Assembly: GCA_023229685.1 (NCBI GenBank)
Contig: JALNYT010000004.1
Coordinates: 62,001 to 126,000 of the forward strand
DNA from: Sulfuritalea sp.
GTDB lineage: Bacteria; Pseudomonadota; Gammaproteobacteria; Burkholderiales; Rhodocyclaceae
Reading direction: 5' to 3'
DNA length: 64,000 bases
Shown: positions 46,642 through 55,019 of the stretch, one piece after another
How the letters are laid out: each line of letters starts with the position of its first letter
How positions within the stretch are numbered: position 1 is the first letter of the stretch
Program-made: the position numbers and the translations under genes
Notes under the pieces: generated by a model
Seen by the model: only the letters and a program-made list of their open reading frames with translations
Told to the model about the DNA's origin: nothing
Database searches by the model: none

Positions 46642-48867
46642 TTGTCAAACAAGCCGCATAACACTCACAAGCTTTCAAAAATACGTCGCGCCGATCCGCA
46701 GTTCGAGCGCGAAAAGGCGCAGTACGAGCATCCGCTGCCAAGCCGCGAATACGTCCTGCAAACGCTGGCGGCGCAGGGTGCACCGCTGGAGTTCGGGCGT
46801 CTGGTCGAACTGCTCGATGTCCAGCCGTTCGAGGTGGAATCCTTCCAGCGACGGCTGGGGGCGATGGCGCGCGATGCGCAGTTGATGCAGAACCGGCGCG
46901 GCGACTGGCTGATCCCGGACAAGGCAGATCTGGTGCGCGGCCGCGTTGCCGGCCATCCGGATGGCTTTGGTTTCCTGATCCCTGACGAAGGCGGTCCCGA
47001 TTTGTTCCTGTCCGCCAAGGAAATGGACAAGGTGCTGCATGGCGACAAGGCCATCGCCCGGGTCATCGGTGTCGACCGCAAGGGGCGGCCGGAAGGCAAA
47101 ATCGTCGAAGTCACCGAGCGCGTGAACCGGTTCGTGGTCGGGCGTGTGGTCGAGGAGCATGGCGTGCGCTTTGTCGTCGCCGAAAACAAGCGCATTAGCC
47201 AGGACATATTGCTGGCCCCCCCGGAGAAGGGCGCGAAGAAACCGCTCAAGGCGTTGTCCGGACAGGTGGTGATGATCGAACTCATCGAACAGCCGACCAA
47301 ACACGGGCAACCCATCGGCCGCCTGATCGAGGTACTCGGCAACTATGCCGACCCCGGCATGGAAATCGAGATCGCGCTGCGCAAGCACGAACTGCCCTAC
47401 GAGTTCTCGATCGGGGCGATGGCCGAAACGCGGAAGCTGCCCGACGCGGTGCGCAAGTCGGACTGGAAGGGCCGCGAAGACGTGACCGGCTTGCCGTTGG
47501 TGACCATCGACAGCGAGACAGCCAGGGATTTCGATGATGCCGTGTTTTGCGAGCGCCAGGGCAAGGGTTTCCGTCTCGTCGTGGCGATTGCCGATGTTTC
47601 GCACTATGTGACGGCGGGTGGCGCGCTCGACACCGATGCCTATGGGCGAGGCAATTCGGTGTATTTCCCGCGGCGCGTGATTCCGATGCTGCCGGAGAAG
47701 CTTTCCAATGGTTTGTGCTCGCTCAATCCGCAGGTGGAACGATTGTGCATGGTGTGCGACATGGCAATCAGCGCCACGGGCGCGATCAGTCGCTACCGCT
47801 TTTATCCGGCGGTGATGTATTCACACGCGCGGCTGACTTACACCGAGGTTGCCGCGGCCCTTTACGACCAGGATGCCGACACGCGCGCCCGCCTGGCGCC
47901 TCTGCTGCCGCACCTGGAGGCACTGGACCTGCTCTATCGGCAACTGGCCAAGCAGCGCGTCAAGCGCGGCGCAATTGATTTTGAGACCACCGAAACGCGG
48001 ATGATCTTCGATGACCACGGCAAGATCGAGCGCATCGAACCCTACGAGCGGAACGAAGCCCATCGACTGATCGAGGAATGCATGCTGGCAGCCAACGTCT
48101 GCGCCTCGGAGTTTCTGCGCGAGCGCGAGCAGCCATCCCTCTACCGTGTGCATGAAGGCCCGACGCCTGAGCGTCTGGTCAAGCTGCGCGATTTTCTTGG
48201 GACCTTCGGTTTCCAGCTTGGCGGCGGCGATGAGCCAAAGGCTCAGGACTACGCCAAGTTGCTGGAAAAGGTCGGCCAGCGGCCGGATCGGCAACTGCTG
48301 CAGACGGTTATGTTGCGATCATTGCGTCAGGCCATCTACAGCCCGGACAACGTCGGTCACTTCGGTCTGGCGTACGAAAGCTATACGCATTTCACTTCGC
48401 CGATCCGCCGTTATCCCGATCTGCTCGTTCATCGTGCCATAAAGTCGGCGCTGGCGACACGGCAATACGAGCCCGGCAACTGGGAGGAAATCGGCCTGCA
48501 TTGTTCCATGACCGAGCGCCGGGCGGATGATGCGACGCGCGATGTCGAGGCCTGGCTCAAGTGCTTCTACATGAAGGACCGCGTCGGCGAAGTCTTCGAC
48601 GGCAGCATTTCGTCGGTGGTGCCGTTCGGCATCTTCGTTGCGCTGGACGGAGTGTTCGTCGAAGGTCTGGTGCATGTTTCCGAACTTGGCCAGGACTATT
48701 TCCATTTCGACGAGAAATCGCATGCCATGGTTGGCGAGCGCAGCGGCAAGCGCTTCCGCCTTGCCGACCGGGTCAGGGTGCAGTTGACGCGGGTCGACAT
48801 GGAAGCCAATAAGATTGATTTTCGTCTGGCCGACGTGACGCCAGCGCGCGGCAAGACAAAGCATTGA
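46642..48867 (+). CDS. rnr: Ribonuclease R
   Basis: About 741 residues from TTG 46642 with AAAGGAAA upstream; an earlier in-frame start would run through tRNA-Leu and is unlikely. A 3'-5' exoribonuclease that degrades structured RNA. Domains in order: N-terminal winged helix (LPSREYVLQTLAAQGAPLEF), cold-shock domains (GHPDGFGFLIPDEGGPDLFL), the RNB catalytic domain (ARDFDDAVFCERQ, YGRGNSVYFPRRVIPMLPEK) and a C-terminal S1 domain (VGEVFDGSISSVVPFGIFVA). The usual long basic tail is very short here (PARGKTKH). Confidence 0.95.
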   Translation: MSNKPHNTHKLSKIRRADPQFEREKAQYEHPLPSREYVLQTLAAQGAPLEFGRLVELLDVQPFEVESFQRRLGAMARDAQLMQNRRGDWLIPDKADLVRGRVAGHPDGFGFLIPDEGGPDLFLSAKEMDKVLHGDKAIARVIGVDRKGRPEGKIVEVTERVNRFVVGRVVEEHGVRFVVAENKRISQDILLAPPEKGAKKPLKALSGQVVMIELIEQPTKHGQPIGRLIEVLGNYADPGMEIEIALRKHELPYEFSIGAMAETRKLPDAVRKSDWKGREDVTGLPLVTIDSETARDFDDAVFCERQGKGFRLVVAIADVSHYVTAGGALDTDAYGRGNSVYFPRRVIPMLPEKLSNGLCSLNPQVERLCMVCDMAISATGAISRYRFYPAVMYSHARLTYTEVAAALYDQDADTRARLAPLLPHLEALDLLYRQLAKQRVKRGAIDFETTETRMIFDDHGKIERIEPYERNEAHRLIEECMLAANVCASEFLREREQPSLYRVHEGPTPERLVKLRDFLGTFGFQLGGGDEPKAQDYAKLLEKVGQRPDRQLLQTVMLRSLRQAIYSPDNVGHFGLAYESYTHFTSPIRRYPDLLVHRAIKSALATRQYEPGNWEEIGLHCSMTERRADDATRDVEAWLKCFYMKDRVGEVFDGSISSVVPFGIFVALDGVFVEGLVHVSELGQDYFHFDEKSHAMVGERSGKRFRLADRVRVQLTRVDMEANKIDFRLADVTPARGKTKH

Positions 48868-48915
48868 CATGGGCTCAGCCCGCGGCCACGCTTCACCTAA
48901 GCTCGAAAGGCAATT

Positions 48916-50082
48916 TTGATGTACTCCGGAATTCTTGATCTTCCCTGGTGGGGCTATGTTCTGGTCACACTGGCGCTGACCCACGTCACCATCGCCGGCG
49001 TCACGATCTTTCTGCATCGGCATCAGGCGCATCGCGCGCTGGAACTGGGTTCCGTTCCCAGTCATTTTTTTCGGCTCTGGTTGTGGCTGACTACGGGGAT
49101 GGTCACCAGGGAGTGGGCGGCGATTCACCGCAAGCACCACGCCAAGTGCGAGACGGCAGCGGACCCGCATAGCCCGCAGGTGTTCGGGCTTAATCGCGTG
49201 CTATGGACCGGGGTGCTCCTCTATGTGAAGGAGTCACGCAATGCCGACACCATGGAGCGCTACGGTCATGGCACACCGGATGACTGGCTGGAGCGGAAGC
49301 TGTATGCCCGGCCGTACAAGCTGGGCGTCGTGTTGATGCTGGGCATTGACGTCGCCTTGTTCGGCGTCTGGCCGGGCGTGCTGATCTGGGCCGTGCAGAT
49401 GGTCTGGATTCCCTTCTGGGCGGCCGGCGTGGTGAATGGCATCGGCCACTTCTGGGGCTATAGAAATTTTTCTTGCGCGGACGCCTCGACCAACTTTTTC
49501 CCGTTCGGCATTCTGATCGGCGGCGAGGAACTGCACAACAACCATCATGCGTTCGCCACTTCAGCCAAACTGTCGAACAAGTGGTACGAATTCGATATCG
49601 GCTGGTTGTATATCCGCCTGATGGAGATGCTCGGTCTGGCGCGAGTGAAGAAGGTGGCGCCGAGGCCCCGGTTGGGTGCAATCCGCCCGGCCATCGACCT
49701 GGACATGTTGCAGGCGGTAGTGACGCATCGCTACGACGTGCTGGCAAAATATCTCAAGACCCTGCGCCAGCTTGCCGCCGAGGAATTTGATCAACTGCGG
49801 GTCGATGCCCGCGAGGGCCGCATGATGAAGCGGATGTTGGGTGAAAATGACGCCGCGCTGCCAGCGCCACAAAAAGAGCGCCTGACGGCCCTGCTGGCGC
49901 GAAGTGAGGCCCTCACCAAGGCGTATGCCATGCGCGCCGAACTGGAGGCGCTGTGGGCCCGTTCTTCAGCCTCGCATGACGAGTTGGTGAAGCAGTTGCA
50001 GGAGTGGGTTGCCCGTGCCGAGCAAAGCGGCATTCGTCAGTTGGAGGAATTTTCACGGCGCCTGCGTTGCTATGCCGTCTGA
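48916..50082 (+). CDS. Membrane fatty acid desaturase with an extra C-terminal helical domain
   Basis: 388 residues. The di-iron His boxes are HRHQAHR (34-40), HRKHH (71-75) and HNNHH (207-211), with TM pairs between them, as in acyl-lipid or acyl-CoA delta-9 desaturases that introduce a cis double bond for membrane fluidity. From about residue 265 to the end lies a soluble helical region not needed for desaturation (LPAPQKERLTALLARSEALT, AMRAELEALWARSS, EWVARAEQSGIRQLEEFSRR) that resembles the end of ISL3-family transposases. Related betaproteobacterial desaturases seem to carry the same tail. Confidence 0.85.
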   Translation: MMYSGILDLPWWGYVLVTLALTHVTIAGVTIFLHRHQAHRALELGSVPSHFFRLWLWLTTGMVTREWAAIHRKHHAKCETAADPHSPQVFGLNRVLWTGVLLYVKESRNADTMERYGHGTPDDWLERKLYARPYKLGVVLMLGIDVALFGVWPGVLIWAVQMVWIPFWAAGVVNGIGHFWGYRNFSCADASTNFFPFGILIGGEELHNNHHAFATSAKLSNKWYEFDIGWLYIRLMEMLGLARVKKVAPRPRLGAIRPAIDLDMLQAVVTHRYDVLAKYLKTLRQLAAEEFDQLRVDAREGRMMKRMLGENDAALPAPQKERLTALLARSEALTKAYAMRAELEALWARSSASHDELVKQLQEWVARAEQSGIRQLEEFSRRLRCYAV

Positions 50083-50102
50083 AAAGCGGTGCGCTAGGCA
50101 AT

Positions 50103-50129
50103 AAAAAACCCGCCAGTGGCGGGTTTTTT
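50103..50129 (+). terminator. Bidirectional terminator between desaturase and rpmG
   Basis: AAAAAACCCGCC, an AGT loop and GGCGGGTTTTTT form a symmetrical hairpin with T runs on both strands, serving the two convergent genes. Confidence 0.92.
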
Positions 50130-50147
50130 GTTTGGAAGGTTGCTGAA

Positions 50148-50315
50148 TTACTTCAGCTTCACTTCCTTGTAGGCGACGTGCTTCCTCGCCTTGGGGTCAT
50201 ATTTGAGAAACTCCAGCTTTCCGGGGGTGGTCTTCTTGTTCTTCGTCGTTGTGTAGAAGTGTCCCGTACCTGCTGTGGATTCCAGCTTGATCTTTTCGCG
50301 TCCGCCCTTGGCCAT
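50148..50315 (-). CDS. rpmG: 50S ribosomal protein L33
   Basis: 55 residues, the standard length: AKGGREKIKLESTAGTGHFY and TTPGKLEFLKYDPKARKHV. No zinc-binding Cys pairs are present, so it is the Cys-free form. AGGAGA precedes ATG 50315. It follows rpmB by 15 bases, the usual rpmB-rpmG pair. Confidence 0.96.
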   Translation of the reverse strand: MAKGGREKIKLESTAGTGHFYTTTKNKKTTPGKLEFLKYDPKARKHVAYKEVKLK

Positions 50316-50330
50316 GATATTTTCTCCTGA

Positions 50331-50567
50331 TTAGACGCGTTCGCCGCGCTCACGCAACTCGGCGAGGACAACGTCGATGCCCTTCTTGTCGATGGTGCGC
50401 AGGCCGGCGTTTGACACGCGCAGACTGACCCAACGGTTTTCGGTTTCGATCCAGAAGCGGCGGCTGTGCAGGTTAGGCAGAAAGCGACGCTTGGTCTTAT
50501 TGTTGGCATGGGACACATGGTTCCCTACCATCGGGGCCTTGCCCGTCACTTGACAAACGCGAGACAT
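50331..50567 (-). CDS. rpmB: 50S ribosomal protein L28
   Basis: 78 residues from ATG 50567, the standard length: SRVCQVTGKAPMVGNHVSHA, NNKTKRRFLPNLHSRRFW and TIDKKGIDVVLAELRERG. The frame is open 17 codons upstream, but the family starts at MSRVCQ and AGGAG lies in front. First gene of rpmB-rpmG. Confidence 0.96.
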   Translation of the reverse strand: MSRVCQVTGKAPMVGNHVSHANNKTKRRFLPNLHSRRFWIETENRWVSLRVSNAGLRTIDKKGIDVVLAELRERGERV

Positions 50568-50642
50568 GTAGTACTCCTGAAATGCTGATTTCGCAAAGCG
50601 CGCTAGTTTACCAAACAATCACCCCAAAACTCAATCCTTTTG

Positions 50643-51323
50643 TCAAATCAAGCCGCGTTCAGCGAATGACAGTGGTTCTGTGCTCCCCGTCACGATGAAA
50701 TGGTCGAGGAGCTTTACGTCGATCAGAGCCAGGGCCTGCTTTAGTGATGAAGTGAGCACTTCGTCGGCACGCGAAGGCTCGGCGAGACCGGAGGGGTGGT
50801 TATGGGCGAGGATCACCGCGCCGGCGTTATGCACCAGCGCCCGTTTGACCACTTCGCGTGGATAAACGCTGGTTTGCGTCAGCGTGCCACGAAACAGTTC
50901 CTCGCTGGCGATCAGCCGGTTCTGGGCATCCAGCCACAGGGCGACGAAGACCTCGTGCTGCAGGTTGCCGAGGGAGAGGCGTAGCCAGTCGCGGACCGCT
51001 TGCGGCGAGGCCAGCGCATCCTTCGTCTTGAGCGACCCGGCCAGCGCGCGGCGGGCAAGTTCCAGTGCGGCGGCTAGTTGGGCGGCTTTGGCGGGCCCGA
51101 TGCCGGGCAGGCAGGCGAGATCCTTGGTACTGGCGGCGGCAAGGCGGGCCAGGTCGCCATCGAAGCTTGCCAGCAGTTCGCGGGCCAGATCCACCGCACT
51201 TTTGCCGCGGGTACCGACGCGCAGAAAAATCGCCAGCAGTTCGGCGTCCGATAGCGCTGCCGCGCCTTGCTGGGCCAGTCGCTCGCGCGGGCGTTCCGTT
51301 ACGGGCCAATCGCATATGGCCAT
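50643..51323 (-). CDS. radC: RadC family JAB/MPN-domain protein
   Basis: 226 residues. An N-terminal helix-hairpin-helix region (LACLPGIGPAKAAQLAAALE) precedes a JAB/MPN domain with the metal motif AHNHPSGLAEPSRAD (His174, His176, Asp187). The family was once tied to DNA repair, but its activity is unproven; the motif suggests a metalloprotease-like or nuclease role. It is divergent from coaBC with only 46 bases between starts. Confidence 0.93.
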   Translation of the reverse strand: MAICDWPVTERPRERLAQQGAAALSDAELLAIFLRVGTRGKSAVDLARELLASFDGDLARLAAASTKDLACLPGIGPAKAAQLAAALELARRALAGSLKTKDALASPQAVRDWLRLSLGNLQHEVFVALWLDAQNRLIASEELFRGTLTQTSVYPREVVKRALVHNAGAVILAHNHPSGLAEPSRADEVLTSSLKQALALIDVKLLDHFIVTGSTEPLSFAERGLI

Positions 51324-51369
51324 GGTTTAGAATCCCCGCTTGATTGCCGATTGGCGGGATTTTAATGTC

Positions 51370-52572
51370 ATGAATGAATTTCAGGGCAAACGCATTGTGT
51401 TGGGCGTGACCGGTGGCGTGGCGGCCTACAAGGCGGCCGAACTGGTCCGCCTGCTGGTCAAGGCCGGCGCGCAAGTCGATGTCGCCCTGACGGCGGCAGG
51501 CGCGCAGTTCGTCGGCGCGGCAACTTTCCAGGCACTCACCGGCCGCCGCGTCTGGCAGGCGCTGTGGGACGAGCGCATGGATAACGGCATGGCGCACATC
51601 GATCTCACGCGCGGCGCCGCGGCCTTGCTGGTGGCCCCGGCGACGGCGGACTTTCTCGCCAAACTGGCACACGGCTTTGCCGATGACCTGCTCTCCACAC
51701 TTTGTCTCGCGCGGGATTGCCCCTTGCTGGTGGCCCCCGCCATGAACCGCCAGATGTGGGTAAGCTCGCCCACGCAACGGAACGTCGCCCAACTGCGTGC
51801 CGATGGCGTGAGCATTCTCGGCCCCGCGTACGGTGAACAAGCGTGCGGTGAAACGGGCGCGGGACGGATGCTGGAAGCCGCCGAACTGTTCGATGACCTG
51901 TATGCCTCCCTGCAAGCCAAACCTCTCGCCGGCAAGCGCGTCTTGCTGACCGCCGGGCCGACCTTCGAAGCCCTTGATCCGGTGCGCGGCCTCACCAACT
52001 CGAGTTCGGGCAAGATGGGCTTCTCGTTGGCGCGCGCTTGCGTCGAGGCGGGCGCAGAAGTGACTCTGATTGCCGGTCCGGTATCGCTCGCCACGCCCCG
52101 CGGGGTGCGCCGCGTCGATGTGCAGAGCGCCTTGCAAATGCGCGAGGCGGTGATACAGGCATTGCCAGGGCAGAACGTGTTCATCGGCGTCGCTGCCGTG
52201 GCCGACTACCGGCCAGGGCAGGCGGCCGCGCACAAGATCAAGAAAGGGCCCGCCAGCCTTACGCTGGAACTTGAGGCCAATCCCGACATCCTCGCCGAAG
52301 TGGCGGCGCTGCCCGATGCGCCGTTTTGTGTCGGTTTTGCCGCCGAGAGCCGGGATCTGGCGGCCTGCGCGGAGGGCAAGCGCGTGGCAAAAGGCCTTCC
52401 GCTGGTGGTCGGCAATCTGGTGCAGGACGGACTGGGCGGCGACACCAACGCGGTGACCCTGTTCGATGCGGCCGGTGCGCATGTCCTGCCGCCCGCGGAC
52501 AAGGGCACGGTGGCGCGCGGCATCGTCGCGCATATCGCCAGCCTGATGGGGAGGCAGCATGGCCAGCATTGA
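51370..52572 (+). CDS. coaBC: Bifunctional phosphopantothenoylcysteine decarboxylase/synthetase
   Basis: 400 residues from ATG 51370. The N-terminal CoaC flavoprotein domain (VLGVTGGVAAYKAAELVRLL, APATADFLAKLAHG, VAPAMNRQMW) decarboxylates, and the C-terminal CoaB domain (LLTAGPTFEALDPVRGLTN, SSSGKMGFSLARA, YRPGQAAAHKIKK) ligates Cys to phosphopantothenate in CoA synthesis. dut starts inside its 3' end (14-base overlap), as is common. Confidence 0.96.
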   Translation: MNEFQGKRIVLGVTGGVAAYKAAELVRLLVKAGAQVDVALTAAGAQFVGAATFQALTGRRVWQALWDERMDNGMAHIDLTRGAAALLVAPATADFLAKLAHGFADDLLSTLCLARDCPLLVAPAMNRQMWVSSPTQRNVAQLRADGVSILGPAYGEQACGETGAGRMLEAAELFDDLYASLQAKPLAGKRVLLTAGPTFEALDPVRGLTNSSSGKMGFSLARACVEAGAEVTLIAGPVSLATPRGVRRVDVQSALQMREAVIQALPGQNVFIGVAAVADYRPGQAAAHKIKKGPASLTLELEANPDILAEVAALPDAPFCVGFAAESRDLAACAEGKRVAKGLPLVVGNLVQDGLGGDTNAVTLFDAAGAHVLPPADKGTVARGIVAHIASLMGRQHGQH

Positions 52573-53014
52573 CCTCAAGATTCTCGACGCCCGTCTGAAG
52601 GACAAACGATATGCGCCGCAATACGCCACCCCTGGGTCGGCCGGCATCGACTTGCGGGCCTGCATCGAAATGGCGATAAAGATTCACCCGGGCGAGACCA
52701 TCCTGATCCCGACCGGCATTGCCATTCATCTGTCCGATCCGGCTCTGGCGGCGATGATCCTGCCGCGCTCCGGCTTGGGTCACAAGCACGGTATTGTGCT
52801 GGGCAATCTGGTCGGGCTGATTGATTCGGACTACCAGGGCGAGATTTTCGTCTCAACCTGGAATCGTGGTCACGAAAATTTCACTCTGAACCCACTGGAT
52901 CGCCTGGCGCAACTGGTGGTGGTGCCGGTGGTGCAGGTGGCCTTCAATGTCGTCGATGAATTTTCGGCCAGCGACCGCGGCGCGGGCGGTTTCGGCAGCA
53001 CCGGGCACCAATAG
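52559..53014 (+). CDS. dut: dUTP diphosphatase
   Basis: 151 residues, the standard trimeric dUTPase length. It hydrolyses dUTP to dUMP and keeps uracil out of DNA. The five motifs are visible: TPGSAGIDLRA, PRSGLGHKHGI, GNLVGLIDSDYQGEI, RLAQLVVVPV and the C-terminal RGAGGFGSTG arm. Coupled to coaBC and followed by a strong bidirectional terminator. Confidence 0.97.
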   Translation: MASIDLKILDARLKDKRYAPQYATPGSAGIDLRACIEMAIKIHPGETILIPTGIAIHLSDPALAAMILPRSGLGHKHGIVLGNLVGLIDSDYQGEIFVSTWNRGHENFTLNPLDRLAQLVVVPVVQVAFNVVDEFSASDRGAGGFGSTGHQ

Positions 53015-53042
53015 CAGAACCCGGGCAAGAGCGGCGAGTAAC

Positions 53043-53078
53043 AAAAAGCAAACCCCGCCGCAGCGGGGTTTGCTTTTT
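53043..53078 (+). terminator. Bidirectional terminator between dut and the fccB-like gene
   Basis: A long perfect stem (AAAAAGCAAACCCCGC with GCGGGGTTTGCTTTTT) gives T runs on both strands. It ends dut on the + strand and the four-gene haem/flavin operon on the - strand. Confidence 0.93.
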
Positions 53079-53095
53079 GATGCGGGATGCGGCAA

Positions 53096-54376
53096 TCAGG
53101 TCGACATTTCGGTGAGGATGTTCTTCAACCAGCTTTCGGCATAGATTGCTTCGACTTCGGAGAGGTCGGGAGAGACGGCGACCGAGCCCGCTACTCCCTC
53201 GATGGCCTGCTTCTCCGCATTCACCTTGTAGACGCCTGTCACACTGACGGCTTCCTTGGCCGACAGGAAGCTGTAGCAGGTGTTGATGGCGGACATTTCG
53301 GTGATCTCCTTGCCGTTCATCATTGCCACGATGTTGGTGGCGCAGACCTTGGCTTCCGAGTTGGCCGAGTAGCCCGACTTGGGCATGGCGCCGGCGATCG
53401 AGGAATCGCCGATGACATGAATGTCCTTGTGCAGAGTGGACTCGAACGTCGTCGGATTGACCGGGCACCACTTCTTGTCCGCACCCACCAGGCCCGCAAC
53501 GTGAGCGATATGACCGGCCTTCTGCGGCGGGATGATGTTGATGACGGCGCCCTTGACTTCTTCTATGCCCTCGATCATGACGGCCATTTTTCCGGTATCC
53601 ACTTCCGTAACCTTCTTGGCCGGACGGTAGTCGATGAGGCCGTCGTAATGCTTCTTCCAGCCCTTGAGGAACAGGCCCTTCTTGGAGACGATGTCCGGGT
53701 TGGCGTCGAGAATGATTACCTTGGAGCCGGGCTTGTGCTGCTTGAGGTACATCGCGATCATGCTGGCCCGCTCGTAGGGTCCGGGCGGACAGCGGAAGGG
53801 CGCCAGGGGGATCGAGATGATGACGTTGCCACCCGGCTTCATGGCTTCCAGTTGCTTGCGCAGCAGGACGGTCTGCGGTCCGGCCTTCCAGGCATGGGGC
53901 ATGATTTCCGGCGTGGAGGCGATGTCGTAACCCTTGATCTCGTCGGTACGGAACTCGACGCCGGGAGAGACGACGAGGCGGTCGTACTTGAAGACGCCCT
54001 TGCTGGTCGTCACGCTGTGGCCGGCGGCATCGATGCCGGTGACTTCGGCCTGGACCACCTTGATGCCATAATTTGCCGCCAGCTTGTCGTACTTGATGGT
54101 CAGCGACGTCAGGTCCTTCATCAGTCCGCCGATGTAGAGGTTGGAGAACGGGCACGACACGAAATGGTCGTTGCGCTCGATCAGCGTTACCTCGATGGAG
54201 GGATCCATCATGCGGACGTACTTGGCGGCGATGGTACCGCCGTAGCCGCCGCCGATCACCACCACCTTGCGCGCGGCGGGGGATCCCGGCTGCGTGGCGC
54301 AGCCGGCAAGCCCGGCGGTTGCGGCGCCGGCGCCGAGGAGCTTCAGGAAATTTCTGCGTTCCAGAGTCATATTCAT
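53096..54376 (-). CDS. fccB: FccB-like FAD flavoprotein (sulfide dehydrogenase flavocytochrome c type)
   Basis: 426 residues with a clear twin-arginine signal (LERRNFLKLLGAGAATAGLA), so it is exported folded with its FAD. The FAD-binding KVVVIGGGYGGTIAA, the redox-active Cys segments FVSCPFSNLYIGG and AINTCYSFLSAKEAVS, and the C-terminal HVIGDSSIAGAMPKSGYSAN match the FccB subunit that oxidises sulfide in the periplasm. The diheme cytochrome upstream is the natural FccA partner. Last gene of a four-gene operon. Sulfide as donor is likely by family but not shown by the sequence. Confidence 0.85.
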   Translation of the reverse strand: MNMTLERRNFLKLLGAGAATAGLAGCATQPGSPAARKVVVIGGGYGGTIAAKYVRMMDPSIEVTLIERNDHFVSCPFSNLYIGGLMKDLTSLTIKYDKLAANYGIKVVQAEVTGIDAAGHSVTTSKGVFKYDRLVVSPGVEFRTDEIKGYDIASTPEIMPHAWKAGPQTVLLRKQLEAMKPGGNVIISIPLAPFRCPPGPYERASMIAMYLKQHKPGSKVIILDANPDIVSKKGLFLKGWKKHYDGLIDYRPAKKVTEVDTGKMAVMIEGIEEVKGAVINIIPPQKAGHIAHVAGLVGADKKWCPVNPTTFESTLHKDIHVIGDSSIAGAMPKSGYSANSEAKVCATNIVAMMNGKEITEMSAINTCYSFLSAKEAVSVTGVYKVNAEKQAIEGVAGSVAVSPDLSEVEAIYAESWLKNILTEMST

Positions 54377-54383
54377 TCCTCCC

Positions 54384-54962
54384 TTATTTAACGCTGGCGT
54401 AAAAGTGCAAGAGGGCTTCGAGATCGGCCTTGGACATCGGCTTGACCTTCTCTTCCATCTTTTCCGGCATCTTGCGCTTGCCCGACAGGTAGTCGGTCAT
54501 CTGGATCTGCAGATACGGCAGCCACTGGCTGGCCATCGCGGGAGTGTCGTCCTTGCCTTCCTTGCCGTCCTCGATATGACAGCGGCCGCAGTTGGCTTCC
54601 TGCAGGCTGGCGCCCTTGGCGATCTTGGCCTTGTCGAGAGTCTGGTCCGTGGCATGGAGTTTCTGCTTGGAGAAGAACTCGCCCATGGCGGCGATGTCGG
54701 CGTCGCTGTAACCCTTCGCCAGGCGGCCCATGACGGTTGCCGGACGTGCGCCGCTCTTGAACTTCTTCATGGCGTCGACGATGGCTTCCTTCGACTGACC
54801 GGCCAGACTCGGCATGCTCGGACCCGCGCTGCCACCGTTGGTGCCGTGACAGCCGGCGCAGGCATAGGACAGCATCGTCGCCGAGGGCGGTGCGGCCTGC
54901 GCCATCGCGGATATAGCCAGGACGCCTGTGGTCAGCGCCCATCCACTCCACTTCATCGTCAT
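54384..54962 (-). CDS. Diheme cytochrome c, FccA/cytochrome c4 type
   Basis: 192 residues: a signal peptide (ALTTGVLAISAMAQA) and two class I cytochrome domains, each with one CXXCH (CAGCH at 35-39, CGRCH at 125-129) and the downstream MPSLAGQSKEAIVDAMKKF segment seen in c4-type cytochromes. Size and diheme plan match FccA, the electron-accepting subunit for FccB. It lies seven bases before fccB. A second ATG at codon 3 could be the start. Confidence 0.88.
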   Translation of the reverse strand: MTMKWSGWALTTGVLAISAMAQAAPPSATMLSYACAGCHGTNGGSAGPSMPSLAGQSKEAIVDAMKKFKSGARPATVMGRLAKGYSDADIAAMGEFFSKQKLHATDQTLDKAKIAKGASLQEANCGRCHIEDGKEGKDDTPAMASQWLPYLQIQMTDYLSGKRKMPEKMEEKVKPMSKADLEALLHFYASVK

Positions 54963-55019
54963 TTTTGTCTCCTCCTTGGTATTGATCGAAGTACTGCTCG
55001 CGAAACCCCTTTTGGCGCT

